This document shows, piece by piece, positions 14,221-22,190 of a stretch of 36,901 nt of DNA. Position numbers and translations under genes: made by a program. Origin of the DNA: Gemmatimonadales bacterium UBA4456. GTDB taxonomy: Bacteria; Gemmatimonadota; Gemmatimonadetes; Longimicrobiales; Gaopeijiaceae. A model generated the notes under the pieces. The model had not been told where the DNA came from and did no database searches. It saw only the letters and a list, made by a program, of their open reading frames with translations. The stretch is from contig DGOW01000079.1 in NCBI GenBank assembly GCA_002390225.1, positions 1 through 36,901 of the forward strand, written 5' to 3'. Every line of letters starts with the position of its first letter. The stretch's first letter is position 1.

Positions 14221-15456
14221 ATGCTGCACATCTCCATTGCTGCCGGGCTCGCGCTCGGTCTGATCACCGGCCTGCTGGCCGCCTCGGGCTTCGATCTGTT
14301 CATGGTCATCGCCCTGGGCTCGGCTCCGTTCGGGACAGCGTTCATGAACGCAATCCGGATGGTCGTGATCCCCCTCGTCATGGCCGTGATCTTCTCGGGC
14401 GTGGCGAACCTCGGTGATCCCCGGAAGCTGGGTCGCCTCGGAGGCACGACGCTGGGCTTCTTCTGGGCAACGATCCCGCCAGCCATCGTGATCGGCATGG
14501 GGACCATGTTCCTGGGTCTGAGGTTCGCGCCAGAGGTGGTGGTTCCTGCCGCAGCTGCGGGGCAGGCACCAGAACTCCCCGGCCTTGTCGATTTCCTGGT
14601 GAATCTCATTCCGAGCAACCCATTCGCGGCAGCGTCCTCCGGATCACTGCTTCCGCTCATCGTCTTCACCGCGTTGTTCGCGGCTGCGGCCGGCACCCTC
14701 GATGAACAGCCGCGGCAACGACTCGTGGGCTTTGCGGAGGCGGCGGGTGATGCGCTGGTCAAGCTCGTGTGGTGGATCCTCTGGACCGCCCCGATCGGCA
14801 TCTTCGGCCTCGCAGCTCCCGTGACGGCTCAACTCGGGTGGGACTTGATACAGAGCCTGGCGGTCTTCGTTGTGTCGGTGGTTCTAGCGCTAAGTATCTA
14901 TGTGGTCGTGGTCTACCTTCCGATTCTCAGATTGGTCGGGGGCATCAGCCCCATGAAGTTTCTGGGTGGGACTTTTGGCGCGACCTCGGTCGCCTTCTCG
15001 ACGACGAGCACGGCTGCTGCGCTGCCGGTGACGCTCGAGGAAGTCCACCATAATCTCGGCGTCTCAGAAACCGTGACGGACCTCGTCGTGCCTCTGGGCG
15101 CCTCCATGTATCGCGCAGGCTCCGCGCTTTTCCAGGGAGCCGCGATCGTCTTCCTGGCCCACCTCTACGACGTGCCCATACCGGCGGCGGCGCTCGGGGG
15201 AGCCGTCCTCGCCACGTTCCTGGTGTCGCTGACCGTCGCCCCGGTCCCGTCGTCCAGTGTCGTGACGCTGGCACCCGCGCTCGACGCCGTGGGGGTCCCG
15301 CTGGCTGGACTCTCGATCCTGCTGGGCATTGACCGAATTCCCGACATGTTCCGCACGTCGGTCAACCTGATGGGGCAGATGACAACCGCGGTCGTGGTAG
15401 ACGAGTGGGTAGGTGGCGAGGCAGCCGTCACACCTGAGGGTGATTCCACCGCCTAG
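14221..15456 (+). CDS. SLC1/DAACS-family transporter with altered cation sites
   Basis: Elevator-type dicarboxylate/amino-acid transporter homologue, 411 aa. The family core aligns: HP1 region AFSTTSTAAALPVTLE (258-273), TM7 PLGASMYRAGSALFQG (291-306), HP2 LTVAPVPSSSVVTL (337-350), TM8 GIDRIPDMFRTSVNLMG (369-385). TM8 keeps D371, D375, R378 and N382, the positions that in GltPh are D390, D394, R397 and N401. The TM7 signature NMDGT is YRAGS here (297-301), and GltPh D405 is Q386. The two sodium-site carboxylates are therefore missing and an Arg sits in the unwound TM7. HP2 GVPGAG is PVPSSS. Sodium coupling is doubtful; substrate unknown. The stop overlaps tail-to-tail by 4 bases with the next minus-strand gene. 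Confidence 0.88.
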   Translation: MLHISIAAGLALGLITGLLAASGFDLFMVIALGSAPFGTAFMNAIRMVVIPLVMAVIFSGVANLGDPRKLGRLGGTTLGFFWATIPPAIVIGMGTMFLGLRFAPEVVVPAAAAGQAPELPGLVDFLVNLIPSNPFAAASSGSLLPLIVFTALFAAAAGTLDEQPRQRLVGFAEAAGDALVKLVWWILWTAPIGIFGLAAPVTAQLGWDLIQSLAVFVVSVVLALSIYVVVVYLPILRLVGGISPMKFLGGTFGATSVAFSTTSTAAALPVTLEEVHHNLGVSETVTDLVVPLGASMYRAGSALFQGAAIVFLAHLYDVPIPAAALGGAVLATFLVSLTVAPVPSSSVVTLAPALDAVGVPLAGLSILLGIDRIPDMFRTSVNLMGQMTTAVVVDEWVGGEAAVTPEGDSTA

Positions 15457-16559
15457 GCCATAGGTTCTCTGCTCGTCGGTGTCTGTATGATTTTCCAGAC
15501 ACCAAGGGTCAGTACCGGAATCACATAGATCAGGATGAAGCCGACCGTCATCGTCCCGTAACCGCGAGCGATGAGGTCAATCAGCCCGAAGCCGCTCAGG
15601 AATGCTCCGACGCTCAGAAGGCCGACGGCGACGACGGGACGCAGCCACGCAGGCATCTCCCCCTGCCGATCTGACTGCAGACCCGCGATTCGTTCATTGA
15701 AGGCATGGATGAGCCCCGCTCCGGTCTCGATGAGCGTCCCGAACAGCACGAGCTGGAACGCAATCTGGAATCCGCGTGAGCCGAGGCGTTCGAGCAGCAC
15801 CGTGGACGGCACCGCGGCGTCTACGATCTCAGGGTACATCCCGATCATCGGTAAAAAGAAGAGCAGTCCGGGAATCATCGCGATGGGCCCCGTCAGTGCG
15901 CCGGCAATGAGCGTCTCCTTTCGTGTTTCGTGCAGACGCAGCGCTGCCAGTACCGGCGGAATCACAGCCAGATTGTAGCCCGCGTAGCGCAGTCCCTCCC
16001 ACGCCCACCCGGAGCCCGCCGGCTCAGCCGTCATGTTCGCGCTGATGTCAGCGCCCAGCTCCCGGAAGCACCAGATGAAGAACGTCAGGTACAGGCCATA
16101 GAGAACGAAAGACCACGCCGAGAAGAAACGCTCGATCGTCTCGTTGCCGCCCAGCACGAGTGCCCCGACCGCGATCATCACGGCGCTGACACCGATCCAG
16201 TAGTTGAGGCCGAACGTGTCGCGCATGATCTCACCCGAAGCCGAGGCCACCACCGCGAGGACGAGAAGCATCAGTCCGATGTAGCAGACCTCAAAGAGCC
16301 ACCAGCCGGGCCCAAGCAACTCCTTGAAGAAGTTCCGGTAGTCGAAGGCGCCCCAGATCCGTGCGAGCTCGTACGTAGCCATGGCGACGGCGCTGAACAC
16401 GAGCGTCGACGTGGCGAGCGCCAGAAGCCCACCGAGCGGCCCCTGGCCCAGAAAGAACTCGACGAGCTCGCGGCCGGTCCCGTACCCGCCGGCGATGACC
16501 ACCGACTGAAAAAGGAACCCAGGGAGCAGGTAGCGCCGAAAAAGCGTGGATTGAATCAT
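15453..16559 (-). CDS. YkvI-like multi-spanning membrane protein (LeuT-fold-like)
   Basis: 368 aa from the ATG at 16559. The open frame extends to 17363, but that part is antisense to the divergent amidohydrolase and is discarded. About ten hydrophobic helices are visible, beginning LLPGFLFQSVVIAGGYGTGRE with a conserved Gly-rich break (GGYGTGRELVEFF, residues 24-36), then FFKELLGPGWWLFEVCYIGLM. The last helix is FILIYVIPVLTLGVWKI. The GGYGTGRE element and the overall length resemble the Bacillus YkvI family, related to APC/LeuT-fold transporters; substrate unknown. It is convergent with the SLC1 homologue and divergent (111 bp) from the amidohydrolase gene. No clear Shine-Dalgarno. Confidence 0.75.
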   Translation of the reverse strand: MIQSTLFRRYLLPGFLFQSVVIAGGYGTGRELVEFFLGQGPLGGLLALATSTLVFSAVAMATYELARIWGAFDYRNFFKELLGPGWWLFEVCYIGLMLLVLAVVASASGEIMRDTFGLNYWIGVSAVMIAVGALVLGGNETIERFFSAWSFVLYGLYLTFFIWCFRELGADISANMTAEPAGSGWAWEGLRYAGYNLAVIPPVLAALRLHETRKETLIAGALTGPIAMIPGLLFFLPMIGMYPEIVDAAVPSTVLLERLGSRGFQIAFQLVLFGTLIETGAGLIHAFNERIAGLQSDRQGEMPAWLRPVVAVGLLSVGAFLSGFGLIDLIARGYGTMTVGFILIYVIPVLTLGVWKIIQTPTSREPMA

Positions 16560-16670
16560 AGTGCCGAGAATAGGCGGCCCCGGAACCCGCGGCAAACGCA
16601 ATTCCACCGGTACCTTGACCGCAGGTCCAAGACCGTAGAACGTCGCATCGCCTCGAGCCTGGACCGCGCC

Positions 16671-18344
16671 ATGCGTACGACTCTGCACTCCATGATCGCT
16701 CACTCCGCATTCCGTCTTCGCGGGGCCGGCCTCGTTCTCGCCGTTTTCGGGGCGTGCGTGTTCCCCCTCGCGGCCCAGGAGCCTCCCGGGTACGACATAG
16801 TTATCCGCGGTGGTCGTGTGCTGGATGGGGCGGGCAACCCCTGGATTCGGGCTGATGTCGCTGTCCGATCTGGGCGCATCGTCCGGATCGGTCGAATTGC
16901 AGGGCAGGGGCGCCGCGAGATCGACGCCACCGGGCTGTACGTGTCGCCCGGCTTCATCGACATGATGGATCAGTCCGGGGGCGTGCTGCCCCGGAATGGA
17001 CTCGCGGAGAACAAGCTGCGCATGGGCGTCACCTCGGCGATCGGGGGCGAGGGCGGTACGCCCGTGCCGGTCGACCAGATCGACGAGTATTTCCGCGGTC
17101 TTGAGGAGAGTGGCATCTCGATCAACTTCGGGAGCTACTTCTCCGAGACGCAGACGCGGGTCGCAGTGCTCGGCAACTCGGCTCGCGCCCCGGATGCGGC
17201 GGAGCTCGCACGCATGCAGCAAATGATGCGTTCGGCTATGCGCCAGGGTGCGATGGGCATGACAACCGCGCTGATCTACCCGCCGTCCTCGTTCGCTTCC
17301 ACGGACGAACTGGTAGCGGTCGGCAGCGCGGCCGCAGAGTTCGGTGGCATCTACGCCAGCCACATCCGCGACGAGGGTGCGGGACTGGTGTCAGCGGTGC
17401 GCGAAGCGATCGAAGTCGGCGAGCGTGCTGGCATGCCGGTCGAGATCTTTCACTACAAAGGCGCTTACGAGCCCGGGTGGGGGCGCATCATCAGGGAAGC
17501 CGCCGCCGAGATCGAGGCAGCACGGGAGAGAGGGGTCGACGTGGCCGCTGACGTGTACCCGTACACGGCAGGCGGAACGGGACTGGAGGCGACCATCCCA
17601 AGCTGGGCTGCGGATGGTGGGACGGATTCACTCCGCGCCCGGATTGCCCGGCCCGAGGTGCGTGAGCGGCTGAAGCAGGAGGTCGAGACCGGCTCCGATG
17701 GATGGTGGAACATCGTCGAGGCTTCTGGCGGTTGGGACAACATTGTGCTGGTAAATGCCAGAAACGGGAACAACGCTCATTTGGAGGGGATGACGATCGC
17801 GGAGGTTGCGCAGACGACGGGTGCCGACCCGGCAGATGCGGCATGGGACCTGGTCTCCGAGGGTGAGGGGCGGGTCATGGCGATCTACCACATGATGAGT
17901 GAGGACGATGTCCAATGGGCCCTTCAGAGACCCTGGACGAGCATCGGATCCGATGCGGGCGCCGCGCTCACCCCGGGCCTCATGGACGGCCTCGGCCTCC
18001 CACATCCACGCAGCTACGGCACCTTTGCGCGCGTTCTCGCCCGATACGTCCGCGAGACCGGCACGCTCTCACTGGAGGAGGCCGTGCGGAAGATGACCTC
18101 ATGGCCTGCCACGCGAATGCGACTGGAGCGCCGGGGTGTCATACGCGAGGGGGCGTGGGCTGACATTACGATCTTCGACCTGGATCGCATCTCGGACCGG
18201 GCGACCTACGAGGAACCGGTGCTGTTCCCAGAGGGCATAGAATACGTGCTCGTAAACGGCGTGGTTGTCATCGAACACGGTGGCACCCACACCGGAGCAC
18301 GGCCTGGTCAGGTCCTCTATGGTCCCGGCCACATCAACCGCTGA
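16671..18344 (+). CDS. Exported amidohydrolase, N-acyl-D-amino-acid deacylase-like, lacking the HxH metal motif
   Basis: 557 aa from the ATG at 16671; the longer open frame to 15930 is antisense to the neighbour. Signal peptide about 1-36 (FPLAAQ). Amidohydrolase layout: N-terminal beta-sandwich (YDIVIRGGRVLDGAGNP, 41-57), barrel entrance SPGFIDMMDQSG (92-103), GVTSAIGGEGGT (119-130), HIRDEG (H231), IFHYKG (H261), GSDAG (D428), and C-terminal sandwich GAWADITIFD. D-aminoacylases normally have H-x-H after GFID and a Cys in the GNCG segment. Here these read M-M-D-Q and G-E-G-G, while the two later His and the Asp remain. It may use a single metal or belong to a known D-aminoacylase subfamily with this change. 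A weak TTGACC (16615-16620) lies upstream. The serine hydrolase starts 10 bases after. Confidence 0.85.
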   Translation: MRTTLHSMIAHSAFRLRGAGLVLAVFGACVFPLAAQEPPGYDIVIRGGRVLDGAGNPWIRADVAVRSGRIVRIGRIAGQGRREIDATGLYVSPGFIDMMDQSGGVLPRNGLAENKLRMGVTSAIGGEGGTPVPVDQIDEYFRGLEESGISINFGSYFSETQTRVAVLGNSARAPDAAELARMQQMMRSAMRQGAMGMTTALIYPPSSFASTDELVAVGSAAAEFGGIYASHIRDEGAGLVSAVREAIEVGERAGMPVEIFHYKGAYEPGWGRIIREAAAEIEAARERGVDVAADVYPYTAGGTGLEATIPSWAADGGTDSLRARIARPEVRERLKQEVETGSDGWWNIVEASGGWDNIVLVNARNGNNAHLEGMTIAEVAQTTGADPADAAWDLVSEGEGRVMAIYHMMSEDDVQWALQRPWTSIGSDAGAALTPGLMDGLGLPHPRSYGTFARVLARYVRETGTLSLEEAVRKMTSWPATRMRLERRGVIREGAWADITIFDLDRISDRATYEEPVLFPEGIEYVLVNGVVVIEHGGTHTGARPGQVLYGPGHINR

Positions 18345-18354
18345 GAGATAAGAC

Positions 18355-19554
18355 ATGAGACTCACACGACAGCGCACCTGTGTCCTGGGTGCGGCATTGT
18401 TCCTCAGCCTGGGGGCGTCAGGGCCATGGACGACACCTCTCCTGGGGCAGTCGGGTTCAGAGCACGCTCAGGCGATCGCTCGCGTGGTGGCGAAGCTTGA
18501 GCCGGAGGTCCGGCGTGCCATGCTCGACGGAAATATCCCGTCCATCACGCTGGCACTCGCGAACCGTGACGGAGAGGTTTGGAGTGGCGCGTGGGGAGAA
18601 TCGAACCTGTGGGCGGGCACACCGGCGTCTACGGAGACGGTGTATCTCATCGGGTCCACATTCAAGGCGCAATCGACCGTGGCGCTCCTTCAACAGATGG
18701 AGCAGGGGAAGTTCGAACTCGACGATGCGGTCAGAGACTACCTCGACGGCATGGAGATTCGGGGTGAGGACTCGGGCAATCCGGTGCTGTTCCGGCACCT
18801 GCTGACCCACACCAGTGGAATGCCTGTCGATTTTGGTCCGCATCTGTTGTGGGGTGAGACGTCACCACTCGCGCTGGCCGACTACCTGAGCGATTCGCTC
18901 CGTGTCGCAACACCGCCACTGGAGGGCGTCGTGTATTCGAACATGGCGTATTCCCTCGTCGCACATCTCGTCGAGCGGTTCAGCGGGGTGCCTTACAAGG
19001 AATACGTCCGGGATCATGTGTGGGGCGCGCTCGGCATGTCGAGTACGGAGTTCGACCTCACGCCCGAAATGGAGGAGCGTCTCTCAGTGCCGTATGTGCC
19101 GGACGAGGCCACGGGTAGAAACGTGGCAACCTTCCGCCTGAAGGCGAACGTGTGGCCCGCGGGGATAGTCTATGGAACAATCCATGATCAGGCGCGCTGG
19201 CTGAGTTTCAATCTCGGTGACGGCATGGTCGGTGACAGGCGTGTTCTCCGCTCCGAGACGATCAGCGATATGCAGACGCTCCAGTTCGAGGAGATGGCCG
19301 GTGAGCCGATGGGGGGTGGTTGGGGCTACGAGAAGCCCGGCTACGGTCTCACCTGGTGGACGACAACGCGCGGTGAAGACGCATTCTTCGGACACTCCGG
19401 CAGCTTGGCGGGCTATACGGCCTTCGTGATGGGGAATCGAGGGCGAGGCCACGGAGTGGCCCTGCTCACGAACGGGAATCGCGCTCACCCTCACCTCGTG
19501 CGAATCAGCAATCTGGCGATAGATCTGATGGCCGAAGAACTGGGGGGGATGTAG
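18355..19554 (+). CDS. Exported serine hydrolase, beta-lactamase/DD-peptidase (class C, S12) family
   Basis: 399 aa. Signal peptide about 1-31 (LFLSLGASGPW...LLGQ). Penicillin-binding-fold catalytic motifs in order: S-x-x-K as STFK (S101, K104), Y-x-N as YSN (194-196), and the third motif HSG (347-349) in FFGHSGSLAGY. Also LLTHTSGMP (149-157), characteristic of the esterase/D-aminopeptidase/carboxypeptidase branch. Substrates in this family include D-amino peptides, muropeptides and esters; a real beta-lactamase role is less likely. It follows the D-aminoacylase-like gene by 10 bases and precedes the channel gene by 4, so it is probably in one operon. Confidence 0.88.
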   Translation: MRLTRQRTCVLGAALFLSLGASGPWTTPLLGQSGSEHAQAIARVVAKLEPEVRRAMLDGNIPSITLALANRDGEVWSGAWGESNLWAGTPASTETVYLIGSTFKAQSTVALLQQMEQGKFELDDAVRDYLDGMEIRGEDSGNPVLFRHLLTHTSGMPVDFGPHLLWGETSPLALADYLSDSLRVATPPLEGVVYSNMAYSLVAHLVERFSGVPYKEYVRDHVWGALGMSSTEFDLTPEMEERLSVPYVPDEATGRNVATFRLKANVWPAGIVYGTIHDQARWLSFNLGDGMVGDRRVLRSETISDMQTLQFEEMAGEPMGGGWGYEKPGYGLTWWTTTRGEDAFFGHSGSLAGYTAFVMGNRGRGHGVALLTNGNRAHPHLVRISNLAIDLMAEELGGM

Positions 19555-19558
19555 TCCG

Positions 19559-20806
19559 ATGTCCATGCTTCCCGGATGGGCGAACGCGCTCGGTCTGAGC
19601 GTCGCTCTCATACTGGTTGCCACCGTCGCGTATCGCTTCACCCTCCGCATGGCCCGGGGTGTCATTCGTCGTGCCGCCGCAGGCACCAAGGCGACGTGGG
19701 ACGACCGTATTATCGAACGGAAGGTGTTCGCGCGGCTCGTGAACATGGTCCCCGCGGTCATTGTTTACTACGGCATCGGGCCGGCACTTGGGCTTCCGAC
19801 GTCGGAGATCCAGGGTGCCGATACGACCCTCGCGCTGATCGAGCTCCTGGTGCAGCGATTGGCGCTGTCGGTGATCGTGCTCAGCGCCGTCTTGTCGGCC
19901 AACGCGTTGCTCGACGCGATCAACGACATCTATCAGGAGAACTTCTCCGAGGCGAAGAGCCGACCGATTAAGGGGTACCTGCAGGTCGTTGGCATCGTGA
20001 TCTACATCGGGGCTGGTGTCGTCGTGGTCTCCATTCTGGCGGACCGTTCACCGATCGTCTTTCTGTCCGGACTCGGTGCACTAACCGCGGTCCTGATGCT
20101 GGTCTTCCGCGATACCATCCTGTCGCTGGTGGCGAGCCTGCAAATCATGTCAAACGACATGATTCGGATCGGCGACTGGGTCGAGATGCCCCAGGCCAAC
20201 GCGGACGGCGACGTGATCGACATTGCCCTGCACATCGTGAAAGTGCAGAACTGGGATAAGACGATCTCGACCATCCCGACACACAAGTTTATCAGCGAGT
20301 CGTTCAAGAACTGGCGGGGGATGAGCGAGTCTGGTGGGCGTCGAATCAAGCGCTCCCTCCACCTTGATCTTTCCAGCGTTCACTTTCTCTCCGATGACGA
20401 GATCGAGCGCCTGTCGCGATACGAGCTGCTCCGGGCCTATATGCAACAGAAGCAGGAGCATCTGGCGGAACATCAGGGCCGGTCCGTTCCCGACGATGTG
20501 ATTCCGGAACCGAAGCGTCTGACGAACGTAGGCACGTTCCGCGCGTACATCGTCAGGTACCTCGAAGCGCACCCCGACGTACATGGCGAAATGACACTGC
20601 TCGTGCGCCAACTGGCTCCGAACCCGAAAGGTCTGCCCATCGAGATATACTGCTTCACCAACGATACGGCGTGGGGGAATTACGAGGGGGTCCAGGCCGA
20701 TATTTTCGACCACCTGATCGCGATCCTTCCGGAGTTCGGACTCAAAGCGTTCCAGGAACTGGCTGGCTCGGATCTCTCGAACGCGTTCGCAGGTACCGGT
20801 CGGTAG
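19559..20806 (+). CDS. Mechanosensitive channel, MscS family, YbdG-like
   Basis: Inner-membrane tension-gated channel subunit, 415 aa, close to the size of E. coli YbdG/MscM. Four to five N-terminal helices (about 10-30, 60-78, 100-120, 140-162), then the pore-lining TM3-equivalent (FLSGLGALTAVLMLVFRDTILSL, about 169-190). The MscS beta domain follows: IRIGDWVEMPQANADGDVIDI (201-221) and the W-D-K-T-ISTIPTHKFIS segment typical of the YbdG branch. The C-terminal alpha/beta domain (about 285-405) includes GTFRAYIVRYLEAHP. It starts 4 bases after the serine hydrolase and lies 57 bases before egtB. Such channels protect against hypo-osmotic shock. Confidence 0.92.
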   Translation: MSMLPGWANALGLSVALILVATVAYRFTLRMARGVIRRAAAGTKATWDDRIIERKVFARLVNMVPAVIVYYGIGPALGLPTSEIQGADTTLALIELLVQRLALSVIVLSAVLSANALLDAINDIYQENFSEAKSRPIKGYLQVVGIVIYIGAGVVVVSILADRSPIVFLSGLGALTAVLMLVFRDTILSLVASLQIMSNDMIRIGDWVEMPQANADGDVIDIALHIVKVQNWDKTISTIPTHKFISESFKNWRGMSESGGRRIKRSLHLDLSSVHFLSDDEIERLSRYELLRAYMQQKQEHLAEHQGRSVPDDVIPEPKRLTNVGTFRAYIVRYLEAHPDVHGEMTLLVRQLAPNPKGLPIEIYCFTNDTAWGNYEGVQADIFDHLIAILPEFGLKAFQELAGSDLSNAFAGTGR

Positions 20807-20863
20807 ATCGAACCGTAAGGGTCGGATACGTTTCCGGGCCTCATACTTCAACCCTCGCCCAGA

Positions 20864-22186
20864 ATGGACCTCAAGGTCGGACGCCCTCTGTCGGCGTCGG
20901 AGATCTCATCTCTTCTCGGAGAGGCGCGCGAAAGAACGCTTCTTCTGACGGCTGCGCTGTCAGACGAAGATCTGCGACTGCAGCATGACGCGCTCATGAG
21001 TCCTATCGTCTGGGATCTCGGGCACATCGGTCATTTCGAGGACGTTTGGCTGCGAGAGAACATCCGCAGCGGGGACACCGGATCCGAAGGCTTGCGGGGG
21101 ATCTACAATCCCTTCGAGAACCCCAGGGCAGTGCGGGACTCGCTCCCACTTCCTTCGCTTCCGGAGTGCCGCGCGTATCTCGGGGATGTGAGGCGCGCGG
21201 TGTTGGATGAGCTGGGGAACGTGAAGCTGTCCGGAGGCACCCGCCTCCTGGACAACGGATTCGTCTTCCGCATGGTCCTCCAGCATGAGTACCAGCACAA
21301 CGAGACGATCCTGCAGACGCTGCAGCTCAAGCAGGGCGACCGGTACGCCGCGCCCCGGCAACTGGGGCCTCCAGCCGTGGCGCCCGACGCACCCCCGGCT
21401 GATGCGACTGTTCGTTTCCCGGGCGGCAGTGTGACGATCGGGACGGACGATCGTTCGGCTGCATACGATAACGAGCGCCCCGGGCATGTCGTGGAGCTGC
21501 CCCCGTTCGAGATCGATGTGCACCCCACGACCAATGGTGCGTATCTGCGCTTCATGGAAGCCGGCGGGTACGATGACCCCGCGTACTGGTCCAGGGCTGG
21601 CTGGGCATGGCGAGATCAGGGGAGACTCGTCGCCCCGAAGCACTGGGAGGACGGACCACACGGATGGCAGGAGCGCTTCATGGACCGAATCGTGCCTCTG
21701 GATGCCGACCGACCCGTCGTCCACGTCTGCTACTACGAGGCCGAAGCGTATGCCCGTTGGGCGGGCAAGAGACTCCCCACGGAGTTCGAGTGGGAGGTCG
21801 CGGCGGCCTGGGACCCCGAGCAGGGCCATGCCAGACCGTACCCCTGGGGGGAGGATGAGCCGACCCCCATGCACACCAATCTGGATGCACTCTTGTTCGA
21901 GACGACTCCAGTCGGCGCATATCCCGCGGGCCGGTCACCCATCGGTTGCTGGGACATGATCGGGAACGTGTGGGAGTGGACGTCGACCAGCTTCCACGGT
22001 TATCCGGGCTATGAGACGTTCCCTTATCCCGAATACTCGGAGGTCTTCTTCGGAGACGAGTACAAGGTCCTGCGAGGCGGATCGTGGGCGACACGCTTCG
22101 GGGCGGTTCGGAACACGTTCCGCAACTGGGACTATCCCATCCGGCGTCAGATCTTTAGCGGAATTCGTTGCGCCCAGGATGGTTAA
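20864..22186 (+). CDS. egtB: Hercynylcysteine sulfoxide synthase EgtB (ergothioneine biosynthesis)
   Basis: Non-haem iron oxygenase joining hercynine to a thiol (cysteine or gamma-glutamylcysteine) with O2. 440 aa. N-terminal DinB-like helical domain with the three iron His: H54 in WDLGHIGHFEDVWL, and H141 and H145 in HEYQHNETI, matching the H51/H134/H138 pattern of mycobacterial EgtB. C-terminal FGE-sulfatase domain from about 168 (FPGGSVTIG ... GKRLPTEFEWEVAA ... NVWEWT ... LRGGSWAT), ending with NWDYP (W422, D423), the pair that lines the mycobacterial active site. The thiol donor cannot be decided from sequence. egtA, egtC and egtE are not in the window. egtD follows directly. Confidence 0.94.
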   Translation: MDLKVGRPLSASEISSLLGEARERTLLLTAALSDEDLRLQHDALMSPIVWDLGHIGHFEDVWLRENIRSGDTGSEGLRGIYNPFENPRAVRDSLPLPSLPECRAYLGDVRRAVLDELGNVKLSGGTRLLDNGFVFRMVLQHEYQHNETILQTLQLKQGDRYAAPRQLGPPAVAPDAPPADATVRFPGGSVTIGTDDRSAAYDNERPGHVVELPPFEIDVHPTTNGAYLRFMEAGGYDDPAYWSRAGWAWRDQGRLVAPKHWEDGPHGWQERFMDRIVPLDADRPVVHVCYYEAEAYARWAGKRLPTEFEWEVAAAWDPEQGHARPYPWGEDEPTPMHTNLDALLFETTPVGAYPAGRSPIGCWDMIGNVWEWTSTSFHGYPGYETFPYPEYSEVFFGDEYKVLRGGSWATRFGAVRNTFRNWDYPIRRQIFSGIRCAQDG

Positions 22187-22190
22187 TGTC

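Noticed and set aside
16560..17363. N-terminal extension of the YkvI-like gene
   Set aside because: It runs antisense through the amidohydrolase and has no membrane or domain character. The ATG at 16559 starts the conserved part.
18355..19554. Serine hydrolase as an antibiotic-resistance beta-lactamase
   Set aside because: The SxxK, YxN and HSG motifs are shared with DD-peptidases, esterases and D-aminopeptidases. HSG and the context favour those over a beta-lactamase.
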